Assembly: GCF_910592395.1 (NCBI RefSeq)
Contig: NC_088318.1
Span: forward strand, 4,860,756 to 4,920,755
Length of the DNA stretch: 60,000 nt
Origin: Lineus longissimus
Taxonomy: Eukaryota; Nemertea; Pilidiophora; Heteronemertea; Lineidae
Reading direction: 5' to 3'
Shown here: in pieces, positions 12,601 through 25,179 of the stretch
How positions within the stretch are numbered: position 1 is the stretch's first letter
Layout of the letters: the number at the start of each line of letters is the position of its first letter
Made by a program: the position numbers and the translations under genes
The notes under the pieces: model-generated
Databases searched by the model: none
Told to the model about the DNA's origin: nothing
What the model saw: only the letters and a program-made list of their open reading frames with translations

Positions 12601-13840
12601 TCGCAACCGCACTCGGTATATACCGGGCCCTTACACTGCGTATTATTGGCCAGCAGTAATCCGTACTGCTACCAATTTTCCCCAATTTCTATCCCTCACT
12701 ACAGTACCTATTAGTATTTGTTTGGTTACACATGAAAAACGAGATGGCAGTACTGCACTCAATTCAATGTAGACCTCGTCCCTAAGATTGGGTAATGCTA
12801 GCTTTTTTATGATAAAACTTTTCCAAAGCCAAGTTGGGATCCTGGATAAAATTCATGTTACTCATACATACATTGTGACCACTATCTCGCCTATCTCAGA
12901 AATTGGAAAGTATTTTTCTCAATTTCTGCATGCATGTGCTGTCAACCACAATCCGGTTGCAAAACAGAAAGATAAGTCAAGGCGATAAGAGCCACCTGGT
13001 GGTTAGTCATTGAACTCAGAGTCCTGCAGTTACCAATTTCCTCTCTTGTTGTACCTTTATAGGTTTTATCTCTTTATGGTATTCACACATCACTTTTGAA
13101 GTTGAAATCAAATTTACCAATAACTTGTCTGTGGTTACGTTTGAGTCATAACATGCAGAAATGCCATGGAGACGATAGTGGGAGTGGCTGTATGTGTAGT
13201 TTCTTGGTAAGCTTTTCTACCAAAGCCTCTGAATGCCGCTCTAATCATTATGATAGACCTTTAACGGTTGCAGTCTCAAACATATGATTAATTACGTGGC
13301 ACCTTTCAAACACACATGACAAAACCGCTTAATTTATTGGCGTTTTGGATATGAAATTGTCGAAAATAGTGTTCATGTCATGGGTTTGGAGTCTGTTCCC
13401 TTCGAGACAAAGGCTGATTGATACTCAGATGGATTGCTCAATGACCTGGCTGTCATTCATCTTGCACAAAACGGCAATAACTTTGACATGCCTGAGACAT
13501 GTTTTTTACCAGCCCTACTGCTAGGCCAAAGGTTTGTGGGCAACTGGTTGCAATTGTGTTCTGTCTATTCATTGGCATGATGAATGGGCACTGGCGACAC
13601 GTAGTTGCAACTCGTAAATAATCCAAGTCATTTCACTATGATTGTAATAATGTCATGTTAAGCTTTCACTTTTAATTTATATACTTGGTAATGATATGAT
13701 GGCAAGAAAGCACATAAGGCAATGCCAGTTACTGTGAACCAGATGTAGCCAAATGGGTTAACCCTTTGCCTATGTAAATAATGTAAATATTGTCTTATAT
13801 TGCGCATGTTCCAAGAAAGGTCCTGCTCACAAGCGCTTTT

Positions 13841-14010
13841 TCACAAATAACACTCTTGAAAGAGCAGGGTCTTCAGCCCCGTCTTAAAACCGGCGATTGA
13901 ATTGCATTCACGTAGTGAACAGTGGAGACAGTTCCACAGTCTACTGGCCTGGACCACGAAGGTCCGACCCCCAAAAGTATCGAGGCTAGCGTGGTACGGC
14001 TATCTGTCCC
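13841..14010 (-). pseudogene. 3' end of a non-LTR retrotransposon (LINE) reverse-transcriptase ORF, decayed
   Basis: Reading the minus strand in one frame to TGA at 13843-13841 gives the typical LINE C-terminal arrangement: a DTFGGRTFVVQASRLWN block, then SLRECNSIAGFKTGLKTLLF. The x-RLWNxLPxxLRExxSxxxFKxxLKTxLF pattern is diagnostic for the end of CR1/Jockey-type or related LINE proteins. Only the last 50-odd codons remain; a stop (TAG) and divergence precede the block, so it is a dead 5'-truncated copy. An overlapping 99-codon open frame in another phase is not the real reading. Confidence 0.72.
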
Positions 14011-15016
14011 TGATGCTCTGATCTTGGCTGGCGCAATGGGTTCTAGAAATGGTGCAGCAAGCCCTTCATCTTCTTCTGTCTGGTGACTGATTGAAATCCT
14101 TGCTGGAAAGAATACCTTTATTTGGGTACACCCTGTAATTGAAAAAAGTTCCAGTGTTGATTTCAGAAACATGTTACTACACCTATTTTCAAGGAAACAT
14201 TATTTGACGCAAAATGCTACAGAAATAAGAGTACAACGTAATTGGGCGGGAGATGATAATAAACTTTGTGCGATATCCTGAGAGTGAAGAATTTGGCCCT
14301 GGCCACGTTTATGGTACTTACTCACTCATTTTGGCCAAGAGACTCTCTCAAGCAAATTAATAGCATGCTCGGCGTAAACAAAGCAAGCATCATAGTTGGC
14401 TAACATGCCATGGGGGGAAATTTATCTTCGTGCTAGGTGAAATATGCGTCTGTTACAAACAGATCTTGTGCAGATTGAATTGGAGGGAGTACAAATTGAC
14501 GTAGCTGTCTGTTGCTCGGTTTCATAGATCACCAAGGAATGCTCGGGACACAGGGAGGTTTGGCAGGTATTTGGAAAGCGTGTACCATTAGGAAGGGAAC
14601 AAGGTACAATGTTGGCAGATCTAATTTGTCACCTCGATCAAAGCACATCATAAATTTTAGAGGAATGTGCTAAAGTGCCCTAACTCCTGAAGGAATTGGA
14701 TAAATTCGTCTGCAACAACCTTGCTATGTCCTAGGCTAGACATGCGCCCCGGCAGTCTTGATGGGTTCATTTAATCTTTGAACCCCAACTTGCCATTGTA
14801 CTATGAACTGTGAAATTTTTACAAGCCTTTATTTCATGAATGCACCATCAAACACACACTTTAAAAACATGGAAATTACATCTCAAATGCCTTAAATTTT
14901 GGCAGCAAGCACAGTATTTAGTCTATCACCAAAAGAAAGTAAGCAAATGCCCCAAATTTTAACGTCACGAAAATTCCATGGTTTGCAGTACCCCTGAAAT
15001 GATCAGCCAAATCATT
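14011..15016. other. Gene-free stretch
   Basis: Nothing recognisable as gene or repeat. Confidence 0.6.
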
Positions 15017-15073
15017 TTTAGCTCAGCTGACAAGCTGAGCTATTCATATGAGTAAATGGTAGAATGAATGTCC

Positions 15074-15104
<31 letters not shown>

Positions 15105-15865
15105 CGTTAAACAGGCACGTTTCAAAACTATGGCGGATAGGCGATAGATTTTCCCTATAAGCCATTTAGACCCTTCAGGACTCCTGAATAGACCAAGTGT
15201 GGGTCCGGCAGGATTAACAGTTTGGCCACCAGGGGGCAAAAAGCCTAAATCACAAAACAATTTTTTGGCGCTTTATTCAAGCAGATAGAAGCTTGAAATA
15301 AAGTTGAAAAGGACCGCATGCATGTAGGTCTTGAAATTACTAAGAGTAGTTTTGATTGATACTACCAGTTGGCGTTACTGAGCCAAAATCTGTGTTGACC
15401 TAGTTTAAGCTTGATTTGAATTTCCCGCTCTTGTATGACTCTGAAGGTTGTGGGTTCCAATCCTACTTCGGGTCAATTTTTTTTTTTTTTTAATTTTTAC
15501 TTTTTTCACTTGTAAATACATTTTCTTTACTTTTTTGAATAATTTGGTGGGCGGCCATCTTGGTTTTTTTTTTCTATTTTAAAGCCTTTGCTGTATCCAG
15601 AGTGACATGAATTTTATGGTTGGTGTACAATAAGTCTCCTTTACATGATATCACATGGGCTTTCTATTTGACCTACTTTTCAAGGTCAGCCTGGCTCAGG
15701 CACTTAGATTTGACTAATAAGTGGCATATTTGTCACCATTTAAAAGTCTTTTTACTTTGGTATGTTTGCCTGATATATTGACAAAACTGAGGTTGAAAGA
15801 GATCTATCGGGTACTTTCCATGTTCATATATTTCAGCTGAGCGCCAGGCCCTTGGGCCTCTTGTT
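15017..15865. repeat. Long interspersed repeat with AGCTCAGCTGA inverted ends
   Basis: Begins TTAGCTCAGCTGACAAG with a small palindrome and ends TCAGCTGAGCGCCAGGCCC and GGGCCTCTTGTT. It contains a (GTCT)n run near 15070-15105, a CTCF-like GGCCACCAGGGGGC at 15224-15237, a B-box-like GGTTCCAATCC (15451-15461), a poly-T run (15477-15491) and a YY1-like GCGGCCATCTTGG. No transposase or reverse transcriptase is recognisable. Similar in style, though not clearly in sequence, to the repeats at 22964 and 42972. Confidence 0.6.
15070..15105. repeat. (GTCT)n microsatellite
   Basis: About seven GTCT/TCTG units in a row inside the surrounding repeat. Confidence 0.9.
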
Positions 15866-15914
15866 GATTGATCTTTTTTGTGTGCTAGTCTAAGCAATAA
15901 TATCTAATATTTCT

Positions 15915-15942
15915 TTCTCTTTATTCTATCTTGTAGGTAAGT
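15915..15942 (+). promoter_or_regulatory. Candidate recursive (zero-length exon) splice site
   Basis: A long pyrimidine-rich tract (TTTCTTTCTCTTTATTCTATC then TTGTAG) is joined directly to GTAAGT at 15937-15942. This is the juxtaposed 3'/5' splice-site form known for recursive splicing in long introns of fly and vertebrate genes. A second donor-like AAG|GTAGGC at 15978/15979 would define a 42-base recursive-splice exon. It lies 32 kb before the teashirt exon on the same strand. Function is inferred from the motif alone. Confidence 0.45.
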
Positions 15943-15979
15943 GTATCCACATGAAAGATGCCGCCAACATGTTGTAAGG

Positions 15980-17678
15980 TAGGCTTCCTGACGGGTCGAC
16001 AGGTCTGTGCTAGAAGGGTAAACTTATTCTCCGAGTACTTCAGAGGATGTTCTCTCTGCAATTAGTGACTCCATTACACCGTGAGCTGCCAGAGGTATCA
16101 CAGGCGCGTGATGATATCTGAATAAACAGATTAATAGCAATCAATCAATCCCCACAAAACTCACATGAAGAATGATAGCTGTATCGTTTTCCAATTATTT
16201 ATGATATCAGTTAATTCAAGCTAATCCATCGATGGCTCTGGTGTCTTCACGTGCCTGTGATCACTCCACTTAAAAGTCGAGGAGGTCATTTCATGCATTG
16301 TTTTTGTATTATACTGATATCTATTACTGTCTATGATGAAGTCTCATTGATTCTAGCTGGTCCTCGAGCAAGTTACTTTATCAGAACTGCAGTCTGAGAC
16401 TCTGCATACCTAGAGAGGGTGTATCGAGCGTGTAGCTATACTGTATCCATGAAAAAGCAGCAGTACCTACCTGACAATAAATTTCCAGATTAGCTAAAAA
16501 CAAAATAAATCATTGCTATCGCCAATCAATCTTGACTAGTCAAGTTATATTTTAGTTCCCAGACTTTTCTCATGCTAAAAATAACGAATAACGTTGATAT
16601 TCTGTCACAAGCATGCAACAAATCAAGAAGCCATTTTATCACCCCTCCATCTGATTCATACAGCCAAGTTACGCATAAATCAGCACTAATCTGTGGCGTT
16701 CATATCTCTTGCTGAACGTAGACGGCAAAATCGAGCTTTAGCGCGTACCTTGACGCACATTATTCACAAATAAATTATAACTTTTAGTTTTAGCAAGATA
16801 AGAAGCGCTAATTTGTTGAGATTTGTTTATAATGCTGTGATTGTTGCTTTGGTATGAGAATTGCTTCTGTCATGAAATAAATTTTTGCAGCGCATTTTAT
16901 TCCCGCAGAACTTAAGAACTTCAATTTGAATAAACTTGCGGAAAAGTAATTTTTTTAGTGGAAAAGAATTTCGAAGTCACCAGTATCATCCACGCCTGTG
17001 TAAGGAATATAATAAATACAACCAACACCCCATCACGGCTTACTCTAGTTACCTGAAGGTGTCAATATGACCCCCCCACCCCCACCCCAAGCCTATGGTC
17101 CCCTTAAAGTGATTTTATTGTGACACCACATGTCTATCAATCTCTAAAAGTCAAGTTTGAACATTCCTATAAAAGCTTCCAATAAATTATCTGCATTTGT
17201 TTGTAAATTGCGATATGACACTCATAAATATCTCATTTGATAAGATCTGACATTTTTGTTTTGGTCCGTTGGGTCCCCTCGCTGGCCCCATATTTGCATC
17301 CAGTAGCCAAGGTATCAAGAAAACCTAGATAAATCAAGTCATACATCATGTCAGATTTCTGTCACGTTCTGTCAGCCAGCTGCCATTAGGGGTAATTTAT
17401 AGTGTATGCCAAACGGAGACCTATGAATTTTGCATAATAGTCCCTCACGTTTAATATAACTTTGACAGTTGACTTATGATATGCCGTTATGACGGCTGGA
17501 CCGCTGTGGTATTTGGTGACCTAGTTATTTCCTAACTTATTTGTCACTACAGAAGAGTGCATTTCAAATTTGGCAATCAAGGCGATTTTTGTCAACAATT
17601 GCGAGATTTACCATGTTCTTTATCGGGTCATTTGTCAGACCTAAAATTTGAAGGAAAAAAAGCTCACTGTGGACATCA
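15980..17678. other. Gene-free AT-rich stretch
   Basis: Relatively repeat-poor sequence with several homeodomain-type cores (for example GTTAATTCAAGCTAATCC near 16210). Could contain conserved non-coding DNA; nothing coding seen. Confidence 0.45.
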
Positions 17679-17835
17679 CCATCAAAATCAATGTCTATGC
17701 CATATGAATTACCATCAAAATCAATGTCTATGTCACATGAATTACCATCAAAATCAATGTCTATGTCACATGAATTACCATCAAGATCAATGTCTATGTC
17801 ATATCAATTACCATCAAAATCAGTATTTTTGCCAA
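17679..17835. repeat. Tandem repeat, 33 bp unit, about 5 copies
   Basis: Unit starts CCATCAAAATCAATGTCTAT; copies begin near 17679, 17712, 17745, 17778 and 17811. Because 33 is a multiple of three it keeps two frames open, but nothing else supports a protein. Confidence 0.9.
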
Positions 17836-17930
17836 GCATGCAAAACATGATGACCAAAACTTGTTATGTTAACATTTTTTCTGTCATCGCTCTCAAACAT
17901 CTCAAAGAGAGACTGGGTCAGCCACTACTG

Positions 17931-18070
17931 TATTGTCACAACCGGGCCTGTGATTACCATATTGTCACAACCGTGTCATTGTAACCGTATCCTCTCAACC
18001 ACGTCAGTGGGTTACCCCATATCACAACCAAGTCTGTGATTACCCTATTGTCACAACTGGGCCAGTGATA
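17931..18070. repeat. Degenerate tandem repeat, about 30-40 bp unit
   Basis: Recurrent TATTGTCACAACCGGGCC and GTGATTACC blocks, about four to five diverged copies, ending just before a MITE. Confidence 0.6.
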
Positions 18071-18115
18071 TAGACAATCAGTAAACTTCTGAACCAGATT
18101 CAGAAGACACGTATA

Positions 18116-18306
18116 TGTGACCCGCCATGACAAAACAGGTCGCATGTCGCTCTGAGCTTGACAGGTTGAGACAGACTGGTTGTTCATTTCACCATTGTCT
18201 GCCTTTTGTAAAATCGGAGCATATCAATTTCTTCTATTATGTCCTGGTGTCATTTTAGGCTCATCTTCTGTGCGACATGCGACTCATTTTGTCGTGGTGG
18301 GTCACA
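18116..18306. mobile_element. MITE with TGTGACCCG ends, copy 1
   Basis: Terminal inverted repeats TGTGACCCGCCATGACAAAA and its complement at the right end, flanked by TA at 18114-18115 and 18307-18308. A TA duplication and 191-bp non-coding body fit a Tc1/mariner-type MITE. Confidence 0.82.
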
Positions 18307-20680
18307 TATGCATTATTTTCCAGAGTTTGTATGGCAGTTTCACTTGCACAGACAGCTCCAACATCACGTACCACTAACAGTAGGCCTATACTTAGAGATT
18401 ATATGCATAGGCCTATGTCATCGGGTAGAACATCCTGTCAATTATTGAGATTAACTCAGTACTGAAATAGAATCTACCTCAGTCTGTAAATAAACCTTCA
18501 GAACTTCATAAAAACATCAAGTAAAATGACTTCATTATAACTGCCGAAGTTCATAAAAAATCTCAACTCAAATGACAGGCACATCATAGGTACATTTTAA
18601 TCAGACTTAAAATGAAAAGCACATCAGCATTGGCATCTTAAATTGCATCACTGACAACAAAAGTATCGTGTAAGAGGCTTAAATTGATGGCTGACAATTT
18701 GAGATTTTTGTAATCGTGCCTCTGCGTCAGGTGATCGCATTGACATGACAGAAACACGCTAGAAAGTGACACGTTTTATCCTTTAAAAGTTCCTCGTGGT
18801 GAGTTAGACGGATTGCGTTGAAGGCATGAGGTTTTTCCAGCTGTATATGACAGTTTTCTTGCACCCGCGGCATGATTGATATTAAAATTCATTCTTCTAA
18901 TTCTATGAGATTAAAAGTATGTTTGAATTAACCCTACCCGTTGGCATCGGGAGTCGGAAGTGTGATATTTGTGGAAAGGTGTGCTGTTCTGAGAGGAAAT
19001 AAATGTGATGTTCCTTGATGGAAATGCTTTAGAGAGTTACTTGCTTCTCATCCAGATGGCTCTGGCATCTCATCAGATCAATTGATTTCCAGTCGATACG
19101 GATTACTTGTTAGATAAACTGAGATTGTGTAATTGTAGCCTTCTGTGCTGATGGTGTGTTTGACGATCGCGGTTGATGGGGTTTGATTTGTTTGAGGGGC
19201 AGTTAGAGCCAGGGTATGGGGGAGTCAGGATTCAAGGTGCAATAGGGGTCATGAAAAGGGGCCCTTCTTCAACGAGTGAAGAGGAGCCCGTCTTATTAGG
19301 TCACGATTATATAGAGGTCATGTTCTCAACGTGTCACTCTTCACCTTTCATGCATGTCTTGAAGAAGAAACAAGTCATTTCCAAGAGCGGGTGACATATG
19401 ATTCATGACGTCACCTTTCACCCTCACGTCGTATTTTCAACCCTAGGTCAGTTACATGTAACTTGTGAAAAGTGACAATCGTGACTGTGAATCCTAAATA
19501 ACTCCGGCGCTAAAGGTACCAGGGCCGCCCTCTCACCAGTATACTGTTCAAGATGAGCGCAACCAACTCAGTAGACATTGCCTTGCATCCCTTCTGGTAA
19601 AAAATTGTAATTAACCTTAAAATAAATGTTGGCCACAAAATCTTAAATTTACCTATGCAACCTAACCTTTCCCAGCTTAAGTGTCATGCAGAGAAGCAAT
19701 GTTGCTGCCATCTGCGATTATAATCATTGTGATATGCAACAAAAAAATTCTCTTGTTTGTGGGTCAAACTGGTAATTGCTGGTTTGGTATTATTAACAGG
19801 TTCCAGCCATCATTGATTCTTGTTGACTGCAAATACGCGATTTTTGTTCCATATGATCATCATCTCTGGTCACAGGGATAAAAAACGCTTGTTTGTGGGG
19901 TGCTCCGGAAAAACCATTAGAGAAAAAGTGTTCATTCGAAATGTGTTCTACTGTCCCAACAGATGAAACTGGCAGAAATGGATTGGGGATTACAATGATT
20001 TAATGATTAGGGCCATGTGCATCACCGGTGATGGATGATGTTGACAACTTGCTATAAATGATAAATAAAATGCCTGGAAATTTACATAATGCTATTTTTG
20101 TATGCATGAAAAGTCCAAGATAAGCACCAATGGCCATTCATCACTTTCTGGAACAAAGGTGATAAATTATTGGATGTAAAATGTGATGGTTTCAATATTG
20201 TATGTATTAAAGACCCGTTTTGCCTGTTGTAGCAAACTGCTAGAATTTGAATTGTGCAGAAGGCAGGATTACGTAACCCACATGTAAGTAAATGTGCAAT
20301 TCAGATCTATTTTCATGGTTTGTTACCAACATCTCACTGAAACTTGCTAATCGGTATTACCTAACAATAATTATAAAAGGCATGTCAAGTGATGTCTAGT
20401 TTCTTGTTTTAGAGAATTCTGTCTGACGGATCCTTGTGAGATAATTGTTAAAAACATTATGCTGGCACATCATGAAATGATGACCTGGCAAGGTCCTATT
20501 CTCGATTTATGAATGTATATAAAGAAAACTTTAAGAACTTTGATTCATATTGCTTTTCCATTGACAGGTCCTGCTCATTATAGTCATTGCGAACCAATGA
20601 TTACTCTAGTTATCAGAAGATACTAACACAGAAGTTGATCCTCGACCTTTGGTGGATTACCACTTTTTCGTCAACTTTGG
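18307..20680. other. Gene-free stretch
   Basis: No repeat or coding exon recognised. Confidence 0.55.
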
Positions 20681-21395
20681 TGGATTGCCACTCTGTCCCT
20701 TGCGCTATAATCTCATGGAAGTGAGCTTGTCGGTCTAGTATTGCCACTTTGTCCTTTGGGCTATACTTTCATGGAAGTGAGCTTCTCGGTCTAATATTGC
20801 CACTTTTTCCCTTGGGCTGTACTCTCATGGAAGTGAGCTTGTCGGTCTAGTATTGCCACTTCGTCCCTTGGGCTATACTCTCATGGAAGTGAGCTTGTCG
20901 GTCTAGTATTGCCACTTTGTCCTTTGGACTATACTCTCATGGAAGTGAGCTTCTCGGTCTAATATTGCCACTTTGTCCCTTGGGCTCTACTCTCATGGAA
21001 GTGAGCTTGTCTGTCTAGTATTGCCATTTTGTCCCTTGGGCTATACTCTAATGGATGTGAGGTTGTCGGTCTAGTATTGCCACTTTGTCCCTTGGGCTAT
21101 ACTCTCATGGAAGTGAGCTTGTCGGTCTAGTATTGCCACTTTGTCCCTTGGGCTAAACTCTCTCATGGAAGTGGGCTTGTCGATCTAGTATCGCCACTTT
21201 GTCCCTTGGGCTATACTCTCATGGAAGTGAGGTTGTCGGTCTAGTATTGCCACTTTGTCCCTTGGGCTATACTCTCATGGAAGTGAGCTTGTCGGTCTAG
21301 TCTTGCCACTTTGTCCCTTGGGCAATACTTGTCCCCTTGGCTATTCTTTCTTGGAAGTGACCTGGGGCTATACTGTTGTGGAAGTGGGCTTGCAT
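20681..21395. repeat. Minisatellite, 56 bp unit, about 11-12 copies
   Basis: Unit TATTGCCACTTTGTCCCTTG then GGCTATACTCTCATGGAAGT then GAGCTTGTCGGTCTAG repeats with about 5-10 percent differences. Copies degrade after 21300. Confidence 0.95.
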
Positions 21396-21689
21396 ATTGA
21401 TGTACTGTAGATACTGACACTTCTGATGAATGTAATTACAAGCCCCAATTTTGGTCCATTGTCTACGCAATATGTCCCTCATCAGCCGCAACTCATATGA
21501 AATGCAACAACTAGTCATATTAAGACTAGAGGGACATCAGGTTGATGATGATTAGTCAACGCCATCTTGGCTCGCTTGCGTGTTTAGCTTGCCCAAAGCG
21601 TTGGCGATCACGGCCCCTGGAGATGCCGTCATGTCAATAGCTGTCAGGTCTGATGGATCGTATCACCAACTGATAATAAGATGAGAGAT

Positions 21690-22260
21690 AATCATCTCAG
21701 GTCCATCACTGGCCATCTCATCTTGTCCACTTCTTGCTTAACCCTCTAGGAGGGATAATCGTCTCATCACTCTTTATGAGAGATTGACATCTCAGGTCCA
21801 TCACTGACCATCTCATCTTGTCCACTTCTTGCTTAACCCTCTAGGAGGGATAATCGTCTCATCACTCTTTATGAGAGATTGACATCTCAGGTCCATCACT
21901 GGCCATCTCATCTTGTCCACTTCTTGCTTAACCCTCTAGGAGGGATAATCGTCTCATCACCCTATATGAGAGATTGACATCTCAGGTCCATCACTGGCCA
22001 TCTTATCTTGTCCACTTCTTGCTTAACCCTTAAGGGGTCCATCACCAGCCATTGCTTAACCCTTTATGAGCGATATTCATAAATCATCTCAGGTCCATCA
22101 CCGGCCAGAGATAATCGTCTCAGTTCCATCACCAGCCATCTCATCTTGTCCACTGCTTGCTTAACCCTGTAGGAGGGATAATCATCTCTGGTCCATCACC
22201 AGCCATCCCATGCTTGTCCACTCCATCTCATCTTGTCCACTTCTTGCGTAACCTTATAAG
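21690..22260. repeat. Tandem repeat, 95 bp unit with degenerate 3' part
   Basis: Unit ATCTCAGGTCCATCACTGGC, CATCTCATCTTGTCCACTTC, TTGCTTAACCCTCTAGGAGG and so on. About three near-identical copies lie at 21690-22025, followed by shuffled partial copies to 22260. Confidence 0.92.
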
Positions 22261-22963
22261 GGAAGATAGTTGTCTGATGTACATCACCTTCGGAGCTGTA
22301 TTTCTCAAATTCATTTGTCATGAAGGGGCTGGTGCTGAAACCAAACCTACATCGTTTAGGTGGGCCGAAGGAAATTGGAAGCACTTTTCCCTCTGGTTTC
22401 TCGATCTTCTTAGAAAAAAAGTGATGTCAATGACCTGTTGATTTCTATGTCTTCTTCCAAAAAAGTGTTGTTAAAAACCTACCCGATGCCAGCACTGACA
22501 GTCTTCCTGGTTGGGGAGCAGGTGCCAGACTGCCCAGGTCTCAGACAGTAATTGATGCATTATCCATGCTGTCCAGGCAAGCTGTCACTTCATGTCATCT
22601 CAAAATGTGATGATGTTGGACTATATGTATACCATAGTGTGCCCATCCATCTCGGACAATGTTTTTTAGCCGAGCTGGCACCGAACAATTCTTGATCATT
22701 CTACTAACATATTACTGAATATCATATTTTGAGATTTGATAACGAAAGATTGTCATCATTGACCTTGACCACGCTGATGAACAATGTTAGATCATTCTGT
22801 TATTTGTGACCCTTGGTAAGGTTGGTGTGCCTTTCTGTCATCTTCTGTTGTCTTGCCACTTGGGAACACAGTATTTTGGTCTCAACCAGACATCGGTAGA
22901 CTCTTGTGTCATGACCAGCCATAATTCAATTAGGGGAGGTTACTGTCCTGACATCAGGTTATA

Positions 22964-24085
22964 ATGAAATGGCCAGGGCCATTGTGCTCACCTCATGTGG
23001 AGGAAAGATGGATAAAGAGCATGGTATTGTGTCATGTAGTGTTAGGTTTGATGTAGGTCCAAGCAATTACAATTTCCCCAAAATGGCCAATTTACAGTAC
23101 ATTCGACCTCTGTGACCTTCAAAAGTAGGTCAAATCAAAGAAGACCCGGGTGACACATTGAATGGTTGTTAGAATTAGATGTACCTATGATATAAAATTG
23201 GTGCCAATCGGGCAAGTCATTGCTAGGAATAATGGCATTTTGAAGAATTTAGGATTTGGCCCCCTCCCTGGAGGCCAAACGGCAAATCAGATTGCACCAA
23301 ACTTCGGTACCTAAGATCACCTGACCAAGGGGTACATGTGTACTTAATTTGTGATCAATAGTCATTGCTGTTAAGAAACGTGCCATAGTTACGGCCTGAC
23401 GGCGAATTTACGCCATTTGACCTCTGTGACCTTGACAAGAAGGTCAAATTACAAACCTGTGTGACATATACTGTATGGTGGTTAGATGTACCCATGATAT
23501 CAAATTGGTGGCAATCGGGCAAGAAGTTAAGGAATAATCGCATTTTTAAGGTTTTTGGATTTTGCCCCCTGGTGGTCAAGTGGTGAATCATATTGGACCA
23601 AACTTCGGTCCCTGAGATCACCTGACTAAGGGGTAAATGTGTACCAAATTTGGTATCAATAGTCATTGCAGTTTAGAAACGTGCCATCGTTACATCCTAA
23701 CGGCCAATTTACACCATTTGACCTCTGTGACCTTGAAAAGGAGGTCAAATCAAAAACCCGGAGGATATATGATGCACCTTTGCTAGAAGTACCTACCATA
23801 TTTTTTTCAAAATTTCCCGACTACTATTAAGGGAGATATTGCATATTTTCACTTTTAACGTTTGGCCCCCTGGTGGCCAAACCATGAAACGAATCGGACC
23901 GAAACTTAGTCTCCAAGGTGTCATTACATAAGGGTACATGTGTACCAAGTTTCAACTCAATAGCTCTAACAGTTACGAAACGTGCCCTGCTAACGGACGA
24001 CGGACGACGACGGACGACGACGACGACGACGGACGACGGACGCCACGGTATGGGATAAGCTCACCTCTGCTAAGAGGTGAGCTAA
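22964..24085. repeat. Long interspersed repeat B with 300-bp internal modules, copy 1
   Basis: Starts AATGAAATGGCCAGGGCCAT and GTGCTCACC, ends with a GACGAC-rich tract (23995-24045) and GAGGTGAGCTAAAAAGGCC, so the ends are imperfect inverted repeats (GGCC..GCTCACC). Inside, a module recurs near 23100, 23410 and 23715: a TTTGACCTCTGTGACCTTG block and GCCCCCTGGTGGCC block in fixed order. Same family as 42972-43692. No protein is encoded. Confidence 0.72.
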
Positions 24086-24267
24086 AAAGGCCACTTTTTG
24101 ACCACCAACAAGTTTCTTTAGCCAAATCTCTAGGCAAGCCACCGCTCATCCTAAATCCTGCAAACGATAGGATGTCTACCTGGATCCCTTCAACAATTGT
24201 TGGTCCATCTGAGTATCTCAAAAAGACCATTTCCTCATCAATGTTTACTTCAACGTGTTGATGCTCA

Positions 24268-24930
24268 TACCACTGATCCGTGAGACTGCCCAAGATTGAC
24301 CATCTCTGGAGCCATCAACTAGCCAATCGATGGAAATGACAGGTTTATCAAGGCTTTACTTGGGCTGAATAGGCTGTAATGGGGATCATTGACAGTCAAC
24401 TCAAAATGTCTTCTACAAGAGGAAATGTATTGGCTTGATGACCTGTGGATTTCAGTTTATTGCCTGGCTGAGTTAAGGTCATGGCAAACAAGGGAAATGA
24501 CATTGAAGTGATCTTATCCAGCCATTGTGGTTGTAAGGTTTTGTCAACTTATATAATTGTTGCTTATATCACTGATCATCACTGACCAAGACTGGCCATC
24601 CCCTGATCATTCGGGGTCATTGTCAGAAATCTCAAATGTCACCTTGATGACCTGACAATGTCGGTTTATTGCATGGTTGAGTTCAAACCATGGCAAAGAA
24701 GTGAGATGACATTAAAGTGTTCTTAGCAAGGCATTATGACAATTTGATGCATTCTGTATAATTGTTGCTGATACCAATGACCAAGACTGACCGTCGCCAG
24801 AGCCAAGCCATTCAATCGATGGAAGTGACAGGTTCATCAATGCTTTACTTGGGCTGAATTGGCTCTGATTGGGGTCATTGACAGTTATCAGCCCAAGTAA
24901 AGCCTTGATGAACCTGTGAATTCCAGCAAT
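24268..24930. repeat. Diverged local tandem duplication, about 200-300 bp units
   Basis: CAAGATTGACC / CAAGACTGGCC / CAAGACTGACC blocks at about 24290, 24588 and 24781 are each followed by matching text; 24330-24410 and 24815-24890 share TTTACTTGGGCTGAAT and GGGGTCATTGACAG. Confidence 0.65.
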
Positions 24931-25179
24931 TGAACGGCTTTTGTAGCCACACTTAGCCTTCAAGCTCAACGTGTGGTGGGGTTCAAACACACTAAAAAAG
25001 GGAACAGCACAACTTCTTGTCTAAATCTATCATTGTTAAAACATATCAATACAAGGGGTTAATAATCATGACTTATTTACAAAATTAATACTTAATTGAA
25101 TTATTGAAACATTGTTCTTCCCATCACCGGAATAGATGGACCTTAAAGTCTGGAAATACCGCGCACAGGTACTACACAT

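Larger units (their letters stand above)
7700..13840. other. Gene-free stretch
   Basis: Non-coding AT-rich sequence with only the weak repeats listed separately. Frames at 8269-8541, 8828-9139 and 12404-12685 show no domain or codon pattern that I recognise. Confidence 0.6.

Noticed and set aside
13873-14172. 99-codon minus-strand frame
   Set aside because: The true ancestral frame of this LINE remnant is a different phase; this one is a shadow.
15955-15978. ATGCCGCCAACATGTTGTAAG as the short first teashirt coding exon (followed by GTAGGC donor)
   Set aside because: The frame does not match the phase of the exon at 48145 and would hit stop codons; the other ATGs in it also stop at once.
17557-17850. 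97-codon frame with repeated QNQCLCHMNYH
   Set aside because: Created by a 33-bp tandem repeat; another frame is equally open, and there is no start context or domain.
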